This document shows, one piece after another, positions 9,901 to 18,226 of a stretch of 64,000 nt of DNA (the first letter of the stretch is position 1; each line of letters starts with the position of its first letter). Under the pieces are notes generated by a model. It saw only the letters and a program-made list of their open reading frames with translations, did not search any database and was not told the DNA's origin. The translations under genes were made by a program, and so were the position numbers. The DNA is from JANNSX01 sp963741525. Lineage in GTDB: Bacteria > Pseudomonadota > Alphaproteobacteria > Rhizobiales > Hyphomicrobiaceae. Where the stretch lies: NCBI GenBank assembly GCA_963741525.1, contig CAVUIW010000016.1, positions 1 through 64,000 on the forward strand, written 5' to 3'.

Positions 9901-11135
9901 TTTAACGTATACGGAATATTTGTCTGGTCGATGACATAGGTGTCATCGATCTTGCGCATAGTCTGGCCGGTACCGTCCTTCATGAGAATGAGCGTCGGCT
10001 TGCCGACCGAGGGCGGGTCCTGCGCGAAGGTGAGCTGTGTGACGGGGCGTTGGTTTGCCGGAACGGCGGCGATGCAGGATTCGGTGACCGTCACATCCTT
10101 GAAGCCGCGGAAGCGCCGCTCGGCCTGATTGTAGAGGCCGCCGGAATAGTCGTAGCAGATGCCTTCCGTCGTTCCGCGCCCATCCTGGCGGGTGATGGTC
10201 GTTGCCGTCCACATGTTGAAGGGCAGGAAGGTGTGCGTGCCGCCTTGCGTCTTCGTATAGGTGACGTTGGTGACGCCGCCGATGGGGCTCGTGGCGGTGA
10301 TGAGGAGATTGGGTTGGGGGCCTGTGGAGTTCTGTAGTTGACTTACACTCGTTGCATTTGGGCCGAGCGCGAGGTCGGAGCGGCCATCACCGCTGAAGTC
10401 TGCGACGCCTGTGACCGCACCGACCGAAAGATTGCCCGTCGCAGGAAAGCTCGTGCCTTTCGACAAGATGACTCGATAGCTCGTGAGACTCGCTGGCAAA
10501 ACCAGATCGGCACGACCGTCCCCGTTGAAGTCACCCGAGAATGCGCCCATTCTCGGATTGCCCCCCGAGTTGGAGTAGTAGGGGTTCATATCGGCTGTAA
10601 AGAAGGTGCTGGACACGGCAGCTAAGTTGGTCACCCATCTCTGCTTGACGAGCTTGTGACCATCGGAGACATGCACGTCGATGTGGACGCCGGTGCTGCC
10701 CGGAAAGATGTGGGCGAGGTCCGTTTTGCCATCGCCGTTGTAGTCGCCGAACATCCATCGGGATTGCGCGCTGATGCCGGTGTAGCTGGTGGATCCCTGT
10801 CCCTGGAACCCGGCACCTGTCGACAGGTAGATGTTGTGCAGCCAGTCTCCGGATTGCGTGTTCAGAGAATTGACGAACAGGTCAGCCTTGCCGTCACCGT
10901 CGAAGTCGCCCGAACTCGGAGCCTGAGCCACCGGTCCAGGTCTGCGCGGTGAATGCCGCTCCCGTCGACACAAACATGGAGCCACGGAGTATATCGACCT
11001 TTCCGTCACCGGTGAAATCGCGCGCAATACCATAGGCAGCGGGATTTGCTGCGCCTTGAGCGGGGTTAACATAGGGAGGAATACCAAGACTAGGCACGCC
11101 GGTAACAACGATGTCATACTCACCGGTCGTCGCAT
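6882..11135 (-). CDS. RHS/YD-repeat polymorphic toxin, central and C-terminal part
   Basis: This is the largest frame (1417 codons) of a gene that really begins at 12592. The authentic part starts near 10930 with SSGDFDGDGKADLF; the first 70 or so residues are read in the wrong frame. Order: four FG-GAP/VCBS repeats with DxNGDGxxDL calcium-binding loops (about 10915-10370), a TcdB-middle region (SPIGGVTNVTYTKTQGG, ERRFRGFKDV), many YD repeats, the RHS core (GLMYLNARYYDPVLARF) and the NDPVNKSDPNGH boundary near 7215. A short pretoxin helix (VVAGTVVDAGLNKGL) precedes the shift to the GHH tip. RHS shells encapsulate a cleaved C-terminal toxin. With its signal peptide it should be exported rather than loaded on a type VI spike. 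Confidence 0.85.
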   Translation of the reverse strand: MRRPVSMTSLLPACLVLVFLPMLTPLKAQQIPLPMVLRAISPVTERSIYSVAPCLCRRERHSPRRPGPVAQAPSSGDFDGDGKADLFVNSLNTQSGDWLHNIYLSTGAGFQGQGSTSYTGISAQSRWMFGDYNGDGKTDLAHIFPGSTGVHIDVHVSDGHKLVKQRWVTNLAAVSSTFFTADMNPYYSNSGGNPRMGAFSGDFNGDGRADLVLPASLTSYRVILSKGTSFPATGNLSVGAVTGVADFSGDGRSDLALGPNATSVSQLQNSTGPQPNLLITATSPIGGVTNVTYTKTQGGTHTFLPFNMWTATTITRQDGRGTTEGICYDYSGGLYNQAERRFRGFKDVTVTESCIAAVPANQRPVTQLTFAQDPPSVGKPTLILMKDGTGQTMRKIDDTYVIDQTNIPYTLKNTQTIETDYFDDPAVAGTAYTIAKNTKVVRTIDNFGNLTRLENHGNNGILADDTVTVTSFDPNTTGYLVNYPSQEITYQGLDSTTATGVKLAHRRYAYDGQATGTAPIDGDVTLIETWRDAPTVAWATETREYDSFGNVIAEVGEDGQRMEYTYETAYNLFVTQKRLPRHFALGSNPADTRFKINTSWNYACGKPATDTDVNLQDTTYTYDALCRQKRTDMPGGDFVENFYVSVGTPTAQNTRTVRKGSAGQTNIWSEAYYDGLGRTYRTLAKGRDDTVADATRVDIDFTERGLVARQTEPFRTSDPGIVAADTATYPWVSFLYDALDRETRQTNADGTQQNTIHFSSTATGGFDAIQVTDEIGRKALVHRDAFGREVMRQRQNGTGFANTTITLDRLGRVTGVTDPKGSQWANTYNSLGQRLSATDPDLGLWSYTYDLSGRLLTRTDARGRVITFTHDQLDRVKTKQFSGTPTDNIANTYDETRAGAFNTGRLTTTANTVASIAYDYDLAGRTIREQTTVDPNLPTQAIHALQASYDEGGRLLSRTFPDGQVVGGLTYDGAGRLATMPGFISGLTYTARGQTAAITYGNGVVSTFNYGQSRGWLNVLTHTLPNAGGNALAVTFARVNTGRISGITAAGAPAESWSYTYNDLDELTLADNTGDSTLDQTFSYDTSGNGNLLSQTGLGAYTYPAATAPKPHAPLTAGAKTFTYDANGNLTGDGSRTLSYDDDNRPVTVGAVTYVYGPDGKRLKKISASGTTLYLGSDVELANGVWTKYLHADVKVVGTGGAAVTSWLHRDHLASIRKITTASGAVSEATAYKPYGKQTGPELTQSKTFIGEKWDPETGLMYLNARYYDPVLARFVTPDDWDPLLAGVGTNRYAYAANDPVNKSDPNGHDSWILATHPDQEERDEFLAGQALEKEVQARDSAQRDDDGSPSSAAQEMGRLAAEDFDAIGTTNKEIAVGVVAGTVVDAGLNKGLRGVAKALGNKLGDSEAGGEFRPVF

Positions 11136-11955
11136 TCAAGACCATTTTGAAGCGGTTGTTGAACGAACGCCCGATTGAAGGGTCCTCTATTGTCGGCTGT
11201 CGACCACAGCACGTGGCAATCAACTCAGTTCGGCCATCGCCGTCGAAGTCACCTGAGAGCCACGCCGGAACTTCCTCAGGGTTCGTGAGCATGCTGTATG
11301 TGCAGACCTGTGCCGACTTCGTGCCAGCTGTGCCTGACACACCGGTCAGTCGGATCGTGATTTTCTCACAGGCACGAACGATGTTGCCGCCCGGCAAGTA
11401 AGACAAGTCAGGATCACGCTTATGCTCGGCCAGGTCCGCCCTGCCATCGCCGTTGAAGTCGCCGGACCAGGTGCCTTGGAAACTGAAGTTGGAAGCCGTG
11501 CCAAACAACGCCCCATTCGCCGGATAGTCGAAGACCGTGTGCGGCAGGGCCGTCCCGCCAGAAACGGTTCCATAGGTCGGACTCGTGCCCGTGGTGTCGA
11601 TCGAGGCGTCGCTGCCCCACTGGCGGACGCGCCAGACGAGCGAGTCCCCGCTCGACCGCTGGATGTAGTCGATTCCATACGCCCGGACCAACGCGCCGCT
11701 CGTCCGAATCCCAATCGACTTCAGCCGCCGATCGATCTCGGCGAGGCCAAAGCCGGCTGCATAGCGAATGAGGTCGGGCCGGACCTCCCAATAGAATTTG
11801 ATTTGGGTGCCGTTGTAGGAGATCGTGTCGACAAGGCAGAGCGCATAGTCGCGACAGGTGTAGTCGTAGGTGACCTGATTGCCGTTCGTGTCGACGACCG
11901 TCGCAAGCATGTAACGGTAGTTGTCGGCGAGGTATGTTTGCTCTCCCGCAGCCAC
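10894..11955 (-). CDS. SpvB/FG-GAP middle segment of the rhs toxin gene
   Basis: The second frame of the same gene. It is open upstream of 11955 to about 12118 (SCLYGGTHVTRVESYEW, RAKDGTIYSYLPQ), linking directly to the N-terminal frame. It encodes the rest of the SpvB domain (YDYTCRDYALCLVDTISYNG) and three FG-GAP repeats: SGDFNGDGRADLAEH near 11450, SGDFDGDGRTELIATC near 11250 and ARDFTGDGKVDILRG near 11020. Near 10930 the frame is lost; the same repeat array resumes in the frame of the main ORF. Its own apparent start is not a real one. Confidence 0.75.
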   Translation of the reverse strand: MAAGEQTYLADNYRYMLATVVDTNGNQVTYDYTCRDYALCLVDTISYNGTQIKFYWEVRPDLIRYAAGFGLAEIDRRLKSIGIRTSGALVRAYGIDYIQRSSGDSLVWRVRQWGSDASIDTTGTSPTYGTVSGGTALPHTVFDYPANGALFGTASNFSFQGTWSGDFNGDGRADLAEHKRDPDLSYLPGGNIVRACEKITIRLTGVSGTAGTKSAQVCTYSMLTNPEEVPAWLSGDFDGDGRTELIATCCGRQPTIEDPSIGRSFNNRFKMVLNATTGEYDIVVTGVPSLGIPPYVNPAQGAANPAAYGIARDFTGDGKVDILRGSMFVSTGAAFTAQTWTGGSGSEFGRLRR

Positions 11956-12031
11956 AGTCCAGCTTGTGGGATAAAACGTGCGCTGTGGCAGATAGGAGTA
12001 AATCGTGCCGTCTTTGGCCCGAATTTCCCAT

Positions 12032-12592
12032 TCATTTGATGCTGCTCGGTAACGGATCCACTCGTAGCTCTCGACCCGCGTGACATGCGTGCCGCCGTAA
12101 AGGCAGCTTGGCGCGCGCTTGAGCGGCCGCTGTCAGCCCACCGCACGGATAAAGCTCCTCGCCGTCGAGCACATAGACATCATCGCTGCCGGCAGCAAAG
12201 CTCGGCGCCCCGCGATCCGGAGCACCTCTCCCCGCCACCGACCGCTCGATGATGGAGACGCCGCCCAGCCGCCAGCCAAGACCCAGCCAGCCCTGGTCGC
12301 GGCTGTTGACTTGCAGACCCCGGTTTGAGTCGTAGCTCAGCGAAATCTTCGGCTCAAGACCACGGAACGTCGGAACCTCGATCGGCACATCGTAGCTGAA
12401 GCTGCCGGTGAACGGCGCCGAGGGCGGTGCAGGGTCAAGGCTCTGAAGGACCGGGGAAGTTTGGGCTAGAGCGGGTCCGCTTGGGAATTGGATCCCAACG
12501 AGCAGTACCCCGATGAGCGCGACTGACAGTGCGCCCAGATTGGCGCGAAAAACCCGACGACCCCACCGCATGATGCCCTCACTACGCAACAA
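12032..12592 (-). CDS. N-terminal signal peptide and SpvB domain of the rhs toxin gene
   Basis: The start of the full-length gene. ATG at 12592 or 12571 precedes a Sec signal peptide: a basic start, then a hydrophobic run (LSVALIGVLLVGI) ending in ALAQT. An SpvB/TcdB N-terminal domain follows (FSYDVPIEVP, LSYDSNRG, GWLGLGWRLGG). The frame breaks near 12115 in a run of GC dinucleotides, just after CGGLTAAAQ. The remaining codons to 12032 are off-frame. gspK ends 147 bp upstream on the same strand. The signal peptide and the neighbouring type II secretion genes suggest Sec export followed by T2SS release. Confidence 0.78.
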   Translation of the reverse strand: MLRSEGIMRWGRRVFRANLGALSVALIGVLLVGIQFPSGPALAQTSPVLQSLDPAPPSAPFTGSFSYDVPIEVPTFRGLEPKISLSYDSNRGLQVNSRDQGWLGLGWRLGGVSIIERSVAGRGAPDRGAPSFAAGSDDVYVLDGEELYPCGGLTAAAQARAKLPLRRHACHAGRELRVDPLPSSIK

Positions 12593-12739
12593 ACAGTTCT
12601 CGGACGATCATGGTTAACGATCAAAAATCATCTCTCGTCAATGTATATTCTTTATTGCGATTGCGAGTATCCGTTATGTTCTACTAAAACGTGATCCGAA
12701 GTACACAGTTCAGCGCGTTGCACAATTCGGCGACGGTCA

Positions 12740-13729
12740 TCACTCGATGACGGCTGTTCGGCAGTCGTCCAAATCCGACCGGCTTTCTCCCGGGGTTCCG
12801 CTAGAGATTGGTTGCGCGTTGTCGCCAAGACTGGCCTTGCTCCACATCTTCAGGACAAACGGCCTCGATGGCCGGTCGACGAGCTCGACCACGGCTTCGC
12901 GGGCGTAGATCGCACCGCCTTTATGCTGGGCGCGCGACAGGATGCGGTACACGCGCTTCGGCGAAGCGACAAGCACGTCTTGGGGAATGGTCTGTCCGGT
13001 GGGCGCGCCCGTCGCGGGTGTTGAGGCTTCAGAGCTTCCAGCTACGGCATGATCCAGAATTGCCAGCAGGCGCCGATCCGCGAATCTCTGATCGACACCG
13101 CCACCTCCATGGAACGCCGACAGAAATGGACGCACCGATCGGTAGAGCTCAGGCGGCATGCCGAGCACCTGCTCCAGCTCCTCGACGCTCTCGAAGGACG
13201 CATTCTTCGGCGGCGCGGCAGCATTTGCGGTTTGATAAGCACGGTTCTCGGCTCCGTTCAGTCGAACCAAGTCGTCCTGATCCCGGAAGTCCACCAGCCG
13301 ATCGACAAACCGGCCAGCGAGAACCGGATCGGCGCCGGCCCCAGTGAAGAGGAGGCTCAGCAGCCGGTCAGACGCCGTATTGAGATCGATCCGGCCGGCT
13401 TCGTCCTCGACCCGAACGTCGAGTGCGCTATCGCCGAGGCGACAGCGCAATCGAGCTACGGCAACTGCCCCGTTTGCGTCGACACTCGGCGCGGCGGCTT
13501 GGCGAACGCGCATGAGCTGGCGAGCGATGAGAAACACCCCGCCATTCGCGATCGACTCGGCCTCGGCCAAGGCGAGTTGATTGCGTGAAACAAGGGTTTC
13601 GGTGTGAAGCCGCTTGGCAAATCCGGCTGCCAGGAGCGCGACAATACCCAGCGCCCAGATCACGATGATCAGGGCGAAGCCATGATCGCCACCACTGCCG
13701 CGCCGCTGGCCAACTGGAAGGGTCGGCAT
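12740..13729 (-). CDS. gspK: Type II secretion minor pseudopilin GspK
   Basis: 329 aa from the ATG at 13729, which has AGGAG eight bases upstream; a TTG just before is a weaker start. The N-terminus has the prepilin-like hydrophobic helix (GFALIIVIWALGIVALLAAG) that anchors pseudopilins, followed by the T2SK body with a helix-hairpin-helix-like stretch (RIDLNTASDRLLSLLF, ESVEELEQVLGM). GspK caps the pseudopilus tip that pushes substrates through the secretin. It follows gspD by 15 bp, so the two are co-transcribed. It is the last T2SS gene before the rhs toxin. Confidence 0.87.
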   Translation of the reverse strand: MPTLPVGQRRGSGGDHGFALIIVIWALGIVALLAAGFAKRLHTETLVSRNQLALAEAESIANGGVFLIARQLMRVRQAAAPSVDANGAVAVARLRCRLGDSALDVRVEDEAGRIDLNTASDRLLSLLFTGAGADPVLAGRFVDRLVDFRDQDDLVRLNGAENRAYQTANAAAPPKNASFESVEELEQVLGMPPELYRSVRPFLSAFHGGGGVDQRFADRRLLAILDHAVAGSSEASTPATGAPTGQTIPQDVLVASPKRVYRILSRAQHKGGAIYAREAVVELVDRPSRPFVLKMWSKASLGDNAQPISSGTPGESRSDLDDCRTAVIE

Positions 13730-13744
13730 CAATGCTCCTGCTGT

Positions 13745-15916
13745 CTACTGAAGCAGAATGCGATCGACATTCTCCCGGAGCCCCGGACGCTTCTTCAGCC
13801 GCGTTCCTGGATTGATGTTCATCTGCTTGCGGAACTCGTCGGTGACCCAGCGCGCCTCATTGGCATCGCGCACCACATGCGGGCGGATGATGATGATGAG
13901 TTCGGTCCGGCGGATTCTGTCTTCCTTGTCCTTGAACAGAATGCCGAGGATCGGAATATCGCCGGCGACGGGAACCTGCGTCTTCGTCAGGTTCTTGTTT
14001 TCCTGAATGAGCCCGCCGAGCGCGAGACTCTCGCCGTCATTGACGGCCACCGTCGTCTTGATCTTGCGCTGCTTGATGGTCGGCGAATCGATCCCGGAGC
14101 TCGTTGTCTCGACGACATCGCTGACCTCTTGCTCGATCTCGAGCACCACCCGGCCGCTGTCACTGACACGTGGTGTGACCGAGAGGATGACGCCCGTATC
14201 CCGGAAGGAGACTGTGTTGACGATGGGGGAGTCAGGATCGGTGACGCTGCGTGACGACTGGGTCGCAATCGGCACTTGGTCGCCGACCTGCAGGACGGCC
14301 GTCTTGTTGTCGAGCACCATCAACGTCGGCGTCGAAATGACATTGACGTCGGTCACCGATGACAGCGCATTGAGCGCCACATCAACATGCGGCGCCGACA
14401 GGAAATAGGAGAAGCCCGGGAACTGCGGCGCCACGATGCCAGCGATCGCGTCCGTGAAGCTCACCTGGCTGTTCTTCTGCTCGAAGAACCAGCGGAGGCC
14501 GAACTTCAGCTCATCATTCAGCGACACTTCGGCAATCGTCGCTTCGAGCAGCACCTGGTTCGGCACGGCGTCGATGCGCTCCAGCACACGCAGCACTTTC
14601 TCGTATTGGAGCGGGCTCGCCATGATGAGGAGCGTGTTGTTGGCCTCATCGGCGACAATCTGAATGCCAGGTTCTCGAGATTGTCTCCCAGAGCTGCCGT
14701 TCGCCGCCGTTGTTGAGTCGACCGGCGGTTGAGCTTCCGCTGCGCCCTCCCCCAATACGTCCGTCGGGCCAGCGCCTTCGGCAGAGGCGATCTCCGTCGA
14801 TGCAAACTTCGGTGCGACAGCACTCTGACTGGCCTCGACCTCCTGGGCTGCCCCTTTGAACACGCCCTGCAGCACCTTCGCCAGGTCGCCGGCCGGCCGG
14901 TTCTGAATATGATAGACATAGAGCTGAGCATCCGAGCCCGCAGCGGCGTGATCGAGCCGGCGTATCCAGGTCTCGGCTCGCTTGAGATAGGCCGGGCGGG
15001 CCGTAATGACGAGGATCGAATTGAGCCGGCGATTGGGCACGAACCGCACGACGCCCTTGCCGGCCTTCTCGTTGGCGAAGACCGTGTCGAGTTCGGCGGC
15101 AATCGCCTCCGGGTCCGAGGATGTTACGGGGATGAGGCCAAAGGACATCCCCTCCATCCAGTCGACATCGAAGGTCTGGATCGCTTCGTTCAGCGTCTGA
15201 AGCTCGCCAGCGGTTCCTTGCAGCACGAGCAGGTTACGGGTCGTATCCACGCGCATGATGGCGCCCTTGGCGGCGATCGGCTCAAGCACGCGCTGCATCT
15301 CTTGCGCCGCGACATACCGCAAGGGCACGGTCAGGACATGTGCCCCAGGTTTCGAAGCGGCCGCGTTGTCGCTGGCGAAGGATGCGCCTTGAATGCGCTC
15401 TCCCGCCGGAACGATGCGATAGTAGCCGGCATTGGCGACGATCACAGCGCCTTTCGACTGCAGGATCGATTGAAACATGTCCAGAAGTGCGGACTGGCTC
15501 ATCGGGTTGGAGGTCTGGATGGTCACCGTGCCGGCGACACCTTCATCCACGAAGTAATTGAGTTTCAAAATGTCCCCGAGGATGGCTTTTGCGGCTTCCT
15601 GAATGCTGACATTGACCAGGTTGAGGGTGATCGATTGGTCGCCGCTCAATTCGGCTGCCCAGGGGTCTTGCGGGACGCCGACGAGGGCGCCCTGTCCCGG
15701 ATAGAGTTGCGTACGCGGTGTCCAACCGCTGTCGGAATCGGATGTGATGGCGCCCGAGACCCCGGAGCCGACCGGCTGCCAACCCGGACGCGCAGTGCTT
15801 GCCGAGCTGCCGAAGACATCACCGGTGCGCTGGTCTTGATCCAATGTTCCGCACGCGGCCAGCACGAGTGGCAGCGCAGAAACCAACCGGACGAGTGACC
15901 AAAACTGTCCCGTCAT
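13745..15916 (-). CDS. gspD: Type II secretion outer-membrane secretin GspD
   Basis: 723 aa from ATG 15916 (a TTG at 15934 is possible). A lipoprotein-type signal ends in LVLAAC. The N0-N3 periplasmic domains follow (LNYFVDEGVAGTVTIQT, LRYVAAQEMQRVLEPIAAKG, YHIQNRPAGDLAKVLQGVF). The C-terminal secretin barrel has VPNQVLLEATIAEV, VSFRDTGVILSVTPRV and GGLIQENK. It forms the outer-membrane gate of the T2SS. An IS630 element ends 21 bp upstream of the ATG, separating gspD from gspL-M-C, so expression may now depend on a promoter in the element or be lost. Confidence 0.92.
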   Translation of the reverse strand: MTGQFWSLVRLVSALPLVLAACGTLDQDQRTGDVFGSSASTARPGWQPVGSGVSGAITSDSDSGWTPRTQLYPGQGALVGVPQDPWAAELSGDQSITLNLVNVSIQEAAKAILGDILKLNYFVDEGVAGTVTIQTSNPMSQSALLDMFQSILQSKGAVIVANAGYYRIVPAGERIQGASFASDNAAASKPGAHVLTVPLRYVAAQEMQRVLEPIAAKGAIMRVDTTRNLLVLQGTAGELQTLNEAIQTFDVDWMEGMSFGLIPVTSSDPEAIAAELDTVFANEKAGKGVVRFVPNRRLNSILVITARPAYLKRAETWIRRLDHAAAGSDAQLYVYHIQNRPAGDLAKVLQGVFKGAAQEVEASQSAVAPKFASTEIASAEGAGPTDVLGEGAAEAQPPVDSTTAANGSSGRQSREPGIQIVADEANNTLLIMASPLQYEKVLRVLERIDAVPNQVLLEATIAEVSLNDELKFGLRWFFEQKNSQVSFTDAIAGIVAPQFPGFSYFLSAPHVDVALNALSSVTDVNVISTPTLMVLDNKTAVLQVGDQVPIATQSSRSVTDPDSPIVNTVSFRDTGVILSVTPRVSDSGRVVLEIEQEVSDVVETTSSGIDSPTIKQRKIKTTVAVNDGESLALGGLIQENKNLTKTQVPVAGDIPILGILFKDKEDRIRRTELIIIIRPHVVRDANEARWVTDEFRKQMNINPGTRLKKRPGLRENVDRILLQ

Positions 15917-16028
15917 CCCGCCCCCGACGCACAACTAGAGCATTTTCCGATCTGACGGAATTGTAGGGGATTCCCAAAGTTCACGAACGGTGATTCATGC
16001 TTGAGACCGGCGAGGGAGGCCGGTCGGC

Positions 16029-16457
16029 ATGACGAAACCTCTTTCGAGCGACCTTCGTGAGCGGCTTGTTGCAGCAGTCGAGGACGGCATGAGTTGCCGG
16101 GAGGCGGCCGAGCAGTTCGGCGTGGCCCCGTCGTCGGCGGTGAAAGTCGTCGGCGGCTGGCGCCGGACCGGAAGCTACGAGCCGCGACCGCAAGGCGGCG
16201 ACCGCCGGTCGGGGCGGATCGAGGCGTTTGCCGTGGAGATCATCGGCTGGATCCGCGCCGAGGTGGACATGACACTCGCCGAGATGGCTGAGCGCCTGGC
16301 CGAACGTCACGGCGAGAGGTTCTCCCAAAGTACCATCTGGCGGCTGCTCGCGCGTCACGACGAGACGTATAAAAAAAAGCTCGTGCGCCAGCGAGCGGGA
16401 ACGCCCCGACGTCGCCCTATCGCGCCAGGTGTGGTCGGCCGGACAGGCGAGTTTTGA
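16029..16457 (+). CDS. IS630 transposase, first frame (DNA-binding part)
   Basis: 142-aa frame: helix-turn-helix (LRERLVAAVEDGMSCREAAEQF), a linker and a second winged-helix region (STIWRLLARHDETYKKK). It runs into an A8 tract (about 16371-16378). Slippage there would join it to the catalytic frame, the usual programmed frameshift of this IS group. Codons after KKK are out of frame. Confidence 0.85.
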   Translation: MTKPLSSDLRERLVAAVEDGMSCREAAEQFGVAPSSAVKVVGGWRRTGSYEPRPQGGDRRSGRIEAFAVEIIGWIRAEVDMTLAEMAERLAERHGERFSQSTIWRLLARHDETYKKKLVRQRAGTPRRRPIAPGVVGRTGEF

Positions 16458-16977
16458 GACCAAGCGCCTTGTCTTCGTGGACGAGACAGGTGCCTCGACC
16501 AAGATGGCCCGGCTCTACGGGCGCTCGCCCAAAGGCACGCGCTGTGAAGCCAGCATTCCGCACGGCCACTGGAAGACGAGAACCTTCGTCGGCGGCTTGC
16601 GCGAAGGCGGCATGACGGCACCGATGGTGCTCGACGGGGCCATGGATGGCGTGGCCTTCCACGCCTGGATCGAACAAGCCTTGGCGCCGACGTTGGCGTT
16701 TGGCGACATCGTCGTCATGGACAATCTGCCGGCACACAAGCCCGAGCATGTGCGACGAGCCATCGAGGCGGCGGGTGCCGAGCTGCGCTACCTGCCGGCC
16801 TATTCCCCCGATCTCAACCCGATCGAGAATGCCTTCGCCCAGCTCAAGGCGTTTCTCAAGAAAGCTGCCGCGCGCACTATTCCCGCGCTCGACCAGGCGA
16901 TCGCCGACGCACTTTCCAAGATCACCGCCCAAGACTGCAAAGGCTACTTCAAAAACGCAGGCTATGATCGCGTATGA
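16429..16977 (+). CDS. IS630 transposase, second frame (DDE catalytic part)
   Basis: Catalytic domain with FVDETGAST (first Asp-Glu region), VVMDNLPAHK (second Asp) and YSPDLNPIENAFAQLK (the DDE Glu/Asn-Pro-Ile-Glu motif). No independent start is convincing. The frame is open upstream to the A-run, so it is most likely translated by frameshift from the first ORF. No internal damage is seen. Confidence 0.85.
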   Translation: MWSAGQASFETKRLVFVDETGASTKMARLYGRSPKGTRCEASIPHGHWKTRTFVGGLREGGMTAPMVLDGAMDGVAFHAWIEQALAPTLAFGDIVVMDNLPAHKPEHVRRAIEAAGAELRYLPAYSPDLNPIENAFAQLKAFLKKAAARTIPALDQAIADALSKITAQDCKGYFKNAGYDRV

Positions 16978-17096
16978 TCGGAAAGTGCTCTAGCAAGAGT
17001 GAGGTTGAGGCAACTCTATGCCCCAGATACATCTCGCATAATGCGTCGTATCGGCAAAATTGCTAGCCTGATGTCCACGCAATCTCCACAGCTTCT

Positions 17097-17639
17097 CTAC
17101 GGCTGGGAAGGCTCGCCTTGACGATATAGCGTCAACCTGAGTGTCTCGCCGCCGCGTTTGATGACGACGCCAGATGTTTGAATTGTTTCGAGTTTCCAAC
17201 CTTCTAGACTGTCTCCCTCGCGCCGCCACTCCGAGACGCCCGATGGCCCAATGCGGACGAGCGCCTGTTTTCCGTCTGTGTCAATTCGGACACCCACAAG
17301 AAGAAATTCTGGAGGCGGTGCCGGTTCGGCTGCGGGCTCGATCACGGGCGCAGGCTCGGCGACAACAGGCTCCTCTATGGGAGGACGTGGTTGAGGCGGC
17401 CGCCGCGAGCGCACGAACAAGGGCCGCTCACGAATTTGGCTTGCCGCCTCGGCTCGAGAGCTTTGAGGGGCGCCCGCACCTCCATCAGGCAGTGCATCGG
17501 TCAGTTGATCTCCGACGGGCACCGGCGCGAGTGCCGCAACATCAACCGGCGTCGATGAGATCTGCCGCGCCAGTACGACGGCCGACACGACCGTCGCAAG
17601 CGTCAAAACCATCCAGATCGCTCGGCACCGGCCACTCAA
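17097..17639 (-). CDS. gspC: Type II secretion inner-membrane protein, GspC/GspN-like
   Basis: 180 aa. One N-terminal membrane helix (MVLTLATVVSAVVLARQ), a proline-rich linker (PAPVIEPAAEPAPPPEF, about 95-112) and a small C-terminal HR-type domain (LVGVRIDTDGKQALVRIG, LEGWKLETIQ). This is the architecture of GspC homology-region proteins that contact the secretin periplasmic domains. In Rhizobiales the gene is sometimes named gspN. ATGA overlap with gspM indicates translational coupling. IS630 lies downstream. Confidence 0.7.
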   Translation of the reverse strand: MSGRCRAIWMVLTLATVVSAVVLARQISSTPVDVAALAPVPVGDQLTDALPDGGAGAPQSSRAEAASQIRERPLFVRSRRPPQPRPPIEEPVVAEPAPVIEPAAEPAPPPEFLLVGVRIDTDGKQALVRIGPSGVSEWRREGDSLEGWKLETIQTSGVVIKRGGETLRLTLYRQGEPSQP

Positions 17640-18226
17640 TTCTCTTGTCCACTTTCGTTTGGGGCGCCCGCATGCGCTGCGTAGACATCCATGGTCACAT
17701 CGAGCAACACGGGCAAGTAGCTCTCGTCTTCTGTTGCCATGCCCTGGCGCCGGAGCTCGATCCGATCAACGAAGAAGTAGGGCCGGTGCTCCTCGATCTT
17801 GCGCAGGCCGTCGGCGATCGTTCCAAGCTCCCCCGACAACACCAGCTGCAGGCCCTGATAGCTGATCCCATCCTCGACCTTCGGCGTCGTCGCCTGGGCG
17901 CTGAGAAAACCAACGCCGCTCTCGCTGACAAGCGTCTGCAGTGTCGATTGCAGGCTCGCTTGCACAATAGCCGCGCTCTCCCCGGGCAGCTCGATCTTGC
18001 TGCGAATGCCAGGTGCTGACGCGGCGGCTTCTCGAACCGCCGATTCCTGATCGGCCATGCTCTTGAACCGGGCATAGAGTATAGCGGTTTCGGCGAGCTT
18101 CCCCTTGGTGTCGAGATAGGTCTGCCGGAGCGGCTGGATCAGCAGCAGCCAGACGGCGAGCGGAATGACAAACATCAAGGCGACTGCAGCGAGCTTGCGC
18201 GCAATCGCTGCCAAGATGCGGATCAT
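17636..18226 (-). CDS. gspM: Type II secretion inner-membrane platform protein GspM
   Basis: 196 aa with a short cytoplasmic start, one membrane helix (LAAVALMFVIPLAVWLLLI, about 12-30), a coiled-coil stretch and a ferredoxin-like periplasmic domain (LQSTLQTLVSESGVGFLSAQ, LQLVLSGELGTIADGLRKIE). Length and layout match GspM of the PilO-like fold. It overlaps gspL and the gspC-like gene by 4 bp each, so the three form one translation unit. Confidence 0.78.
   Translation of the reverse strand: MIRILAAIARKLAAVALMFVIPLAVWLLLIQPLRQTYLDTKGKLAETAILYARFKSMADQESAVREAAASAPGIRSKIELPGESAAIVQASLQSTLQTLVSESGVGFLSAQATTPKVEDGISYQGLQLVLSGELGTIADGLRKIEEHRPYFFVDRIELRRQGMATEDESYLPVLLDVTMDVYAAHAGAPNESGQEN

Larger units (their letters stand above)
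15938..16990 (+). mobile_element. IS630-family insertion sequence
   Basis: 1053 bp flanked by TA dinucleotides (15936-15937 and 16991-16992), as expected for IS630. Terminal inverted repeats are GAGCATTTTCCGATC (15938-15952) and GATCGGAAAGTGCTC (16976-16990), with one mismatch. It carries a two-frame transposase and is inserted between the gspC-like gene and gspD. Confidence 0.9.

Noticed and set aside
14729..15898. A 389-codon plus-strand frame opposite gspD
   Set aside because: Antisense to a complete secretin gene with clear N and secretin domains.
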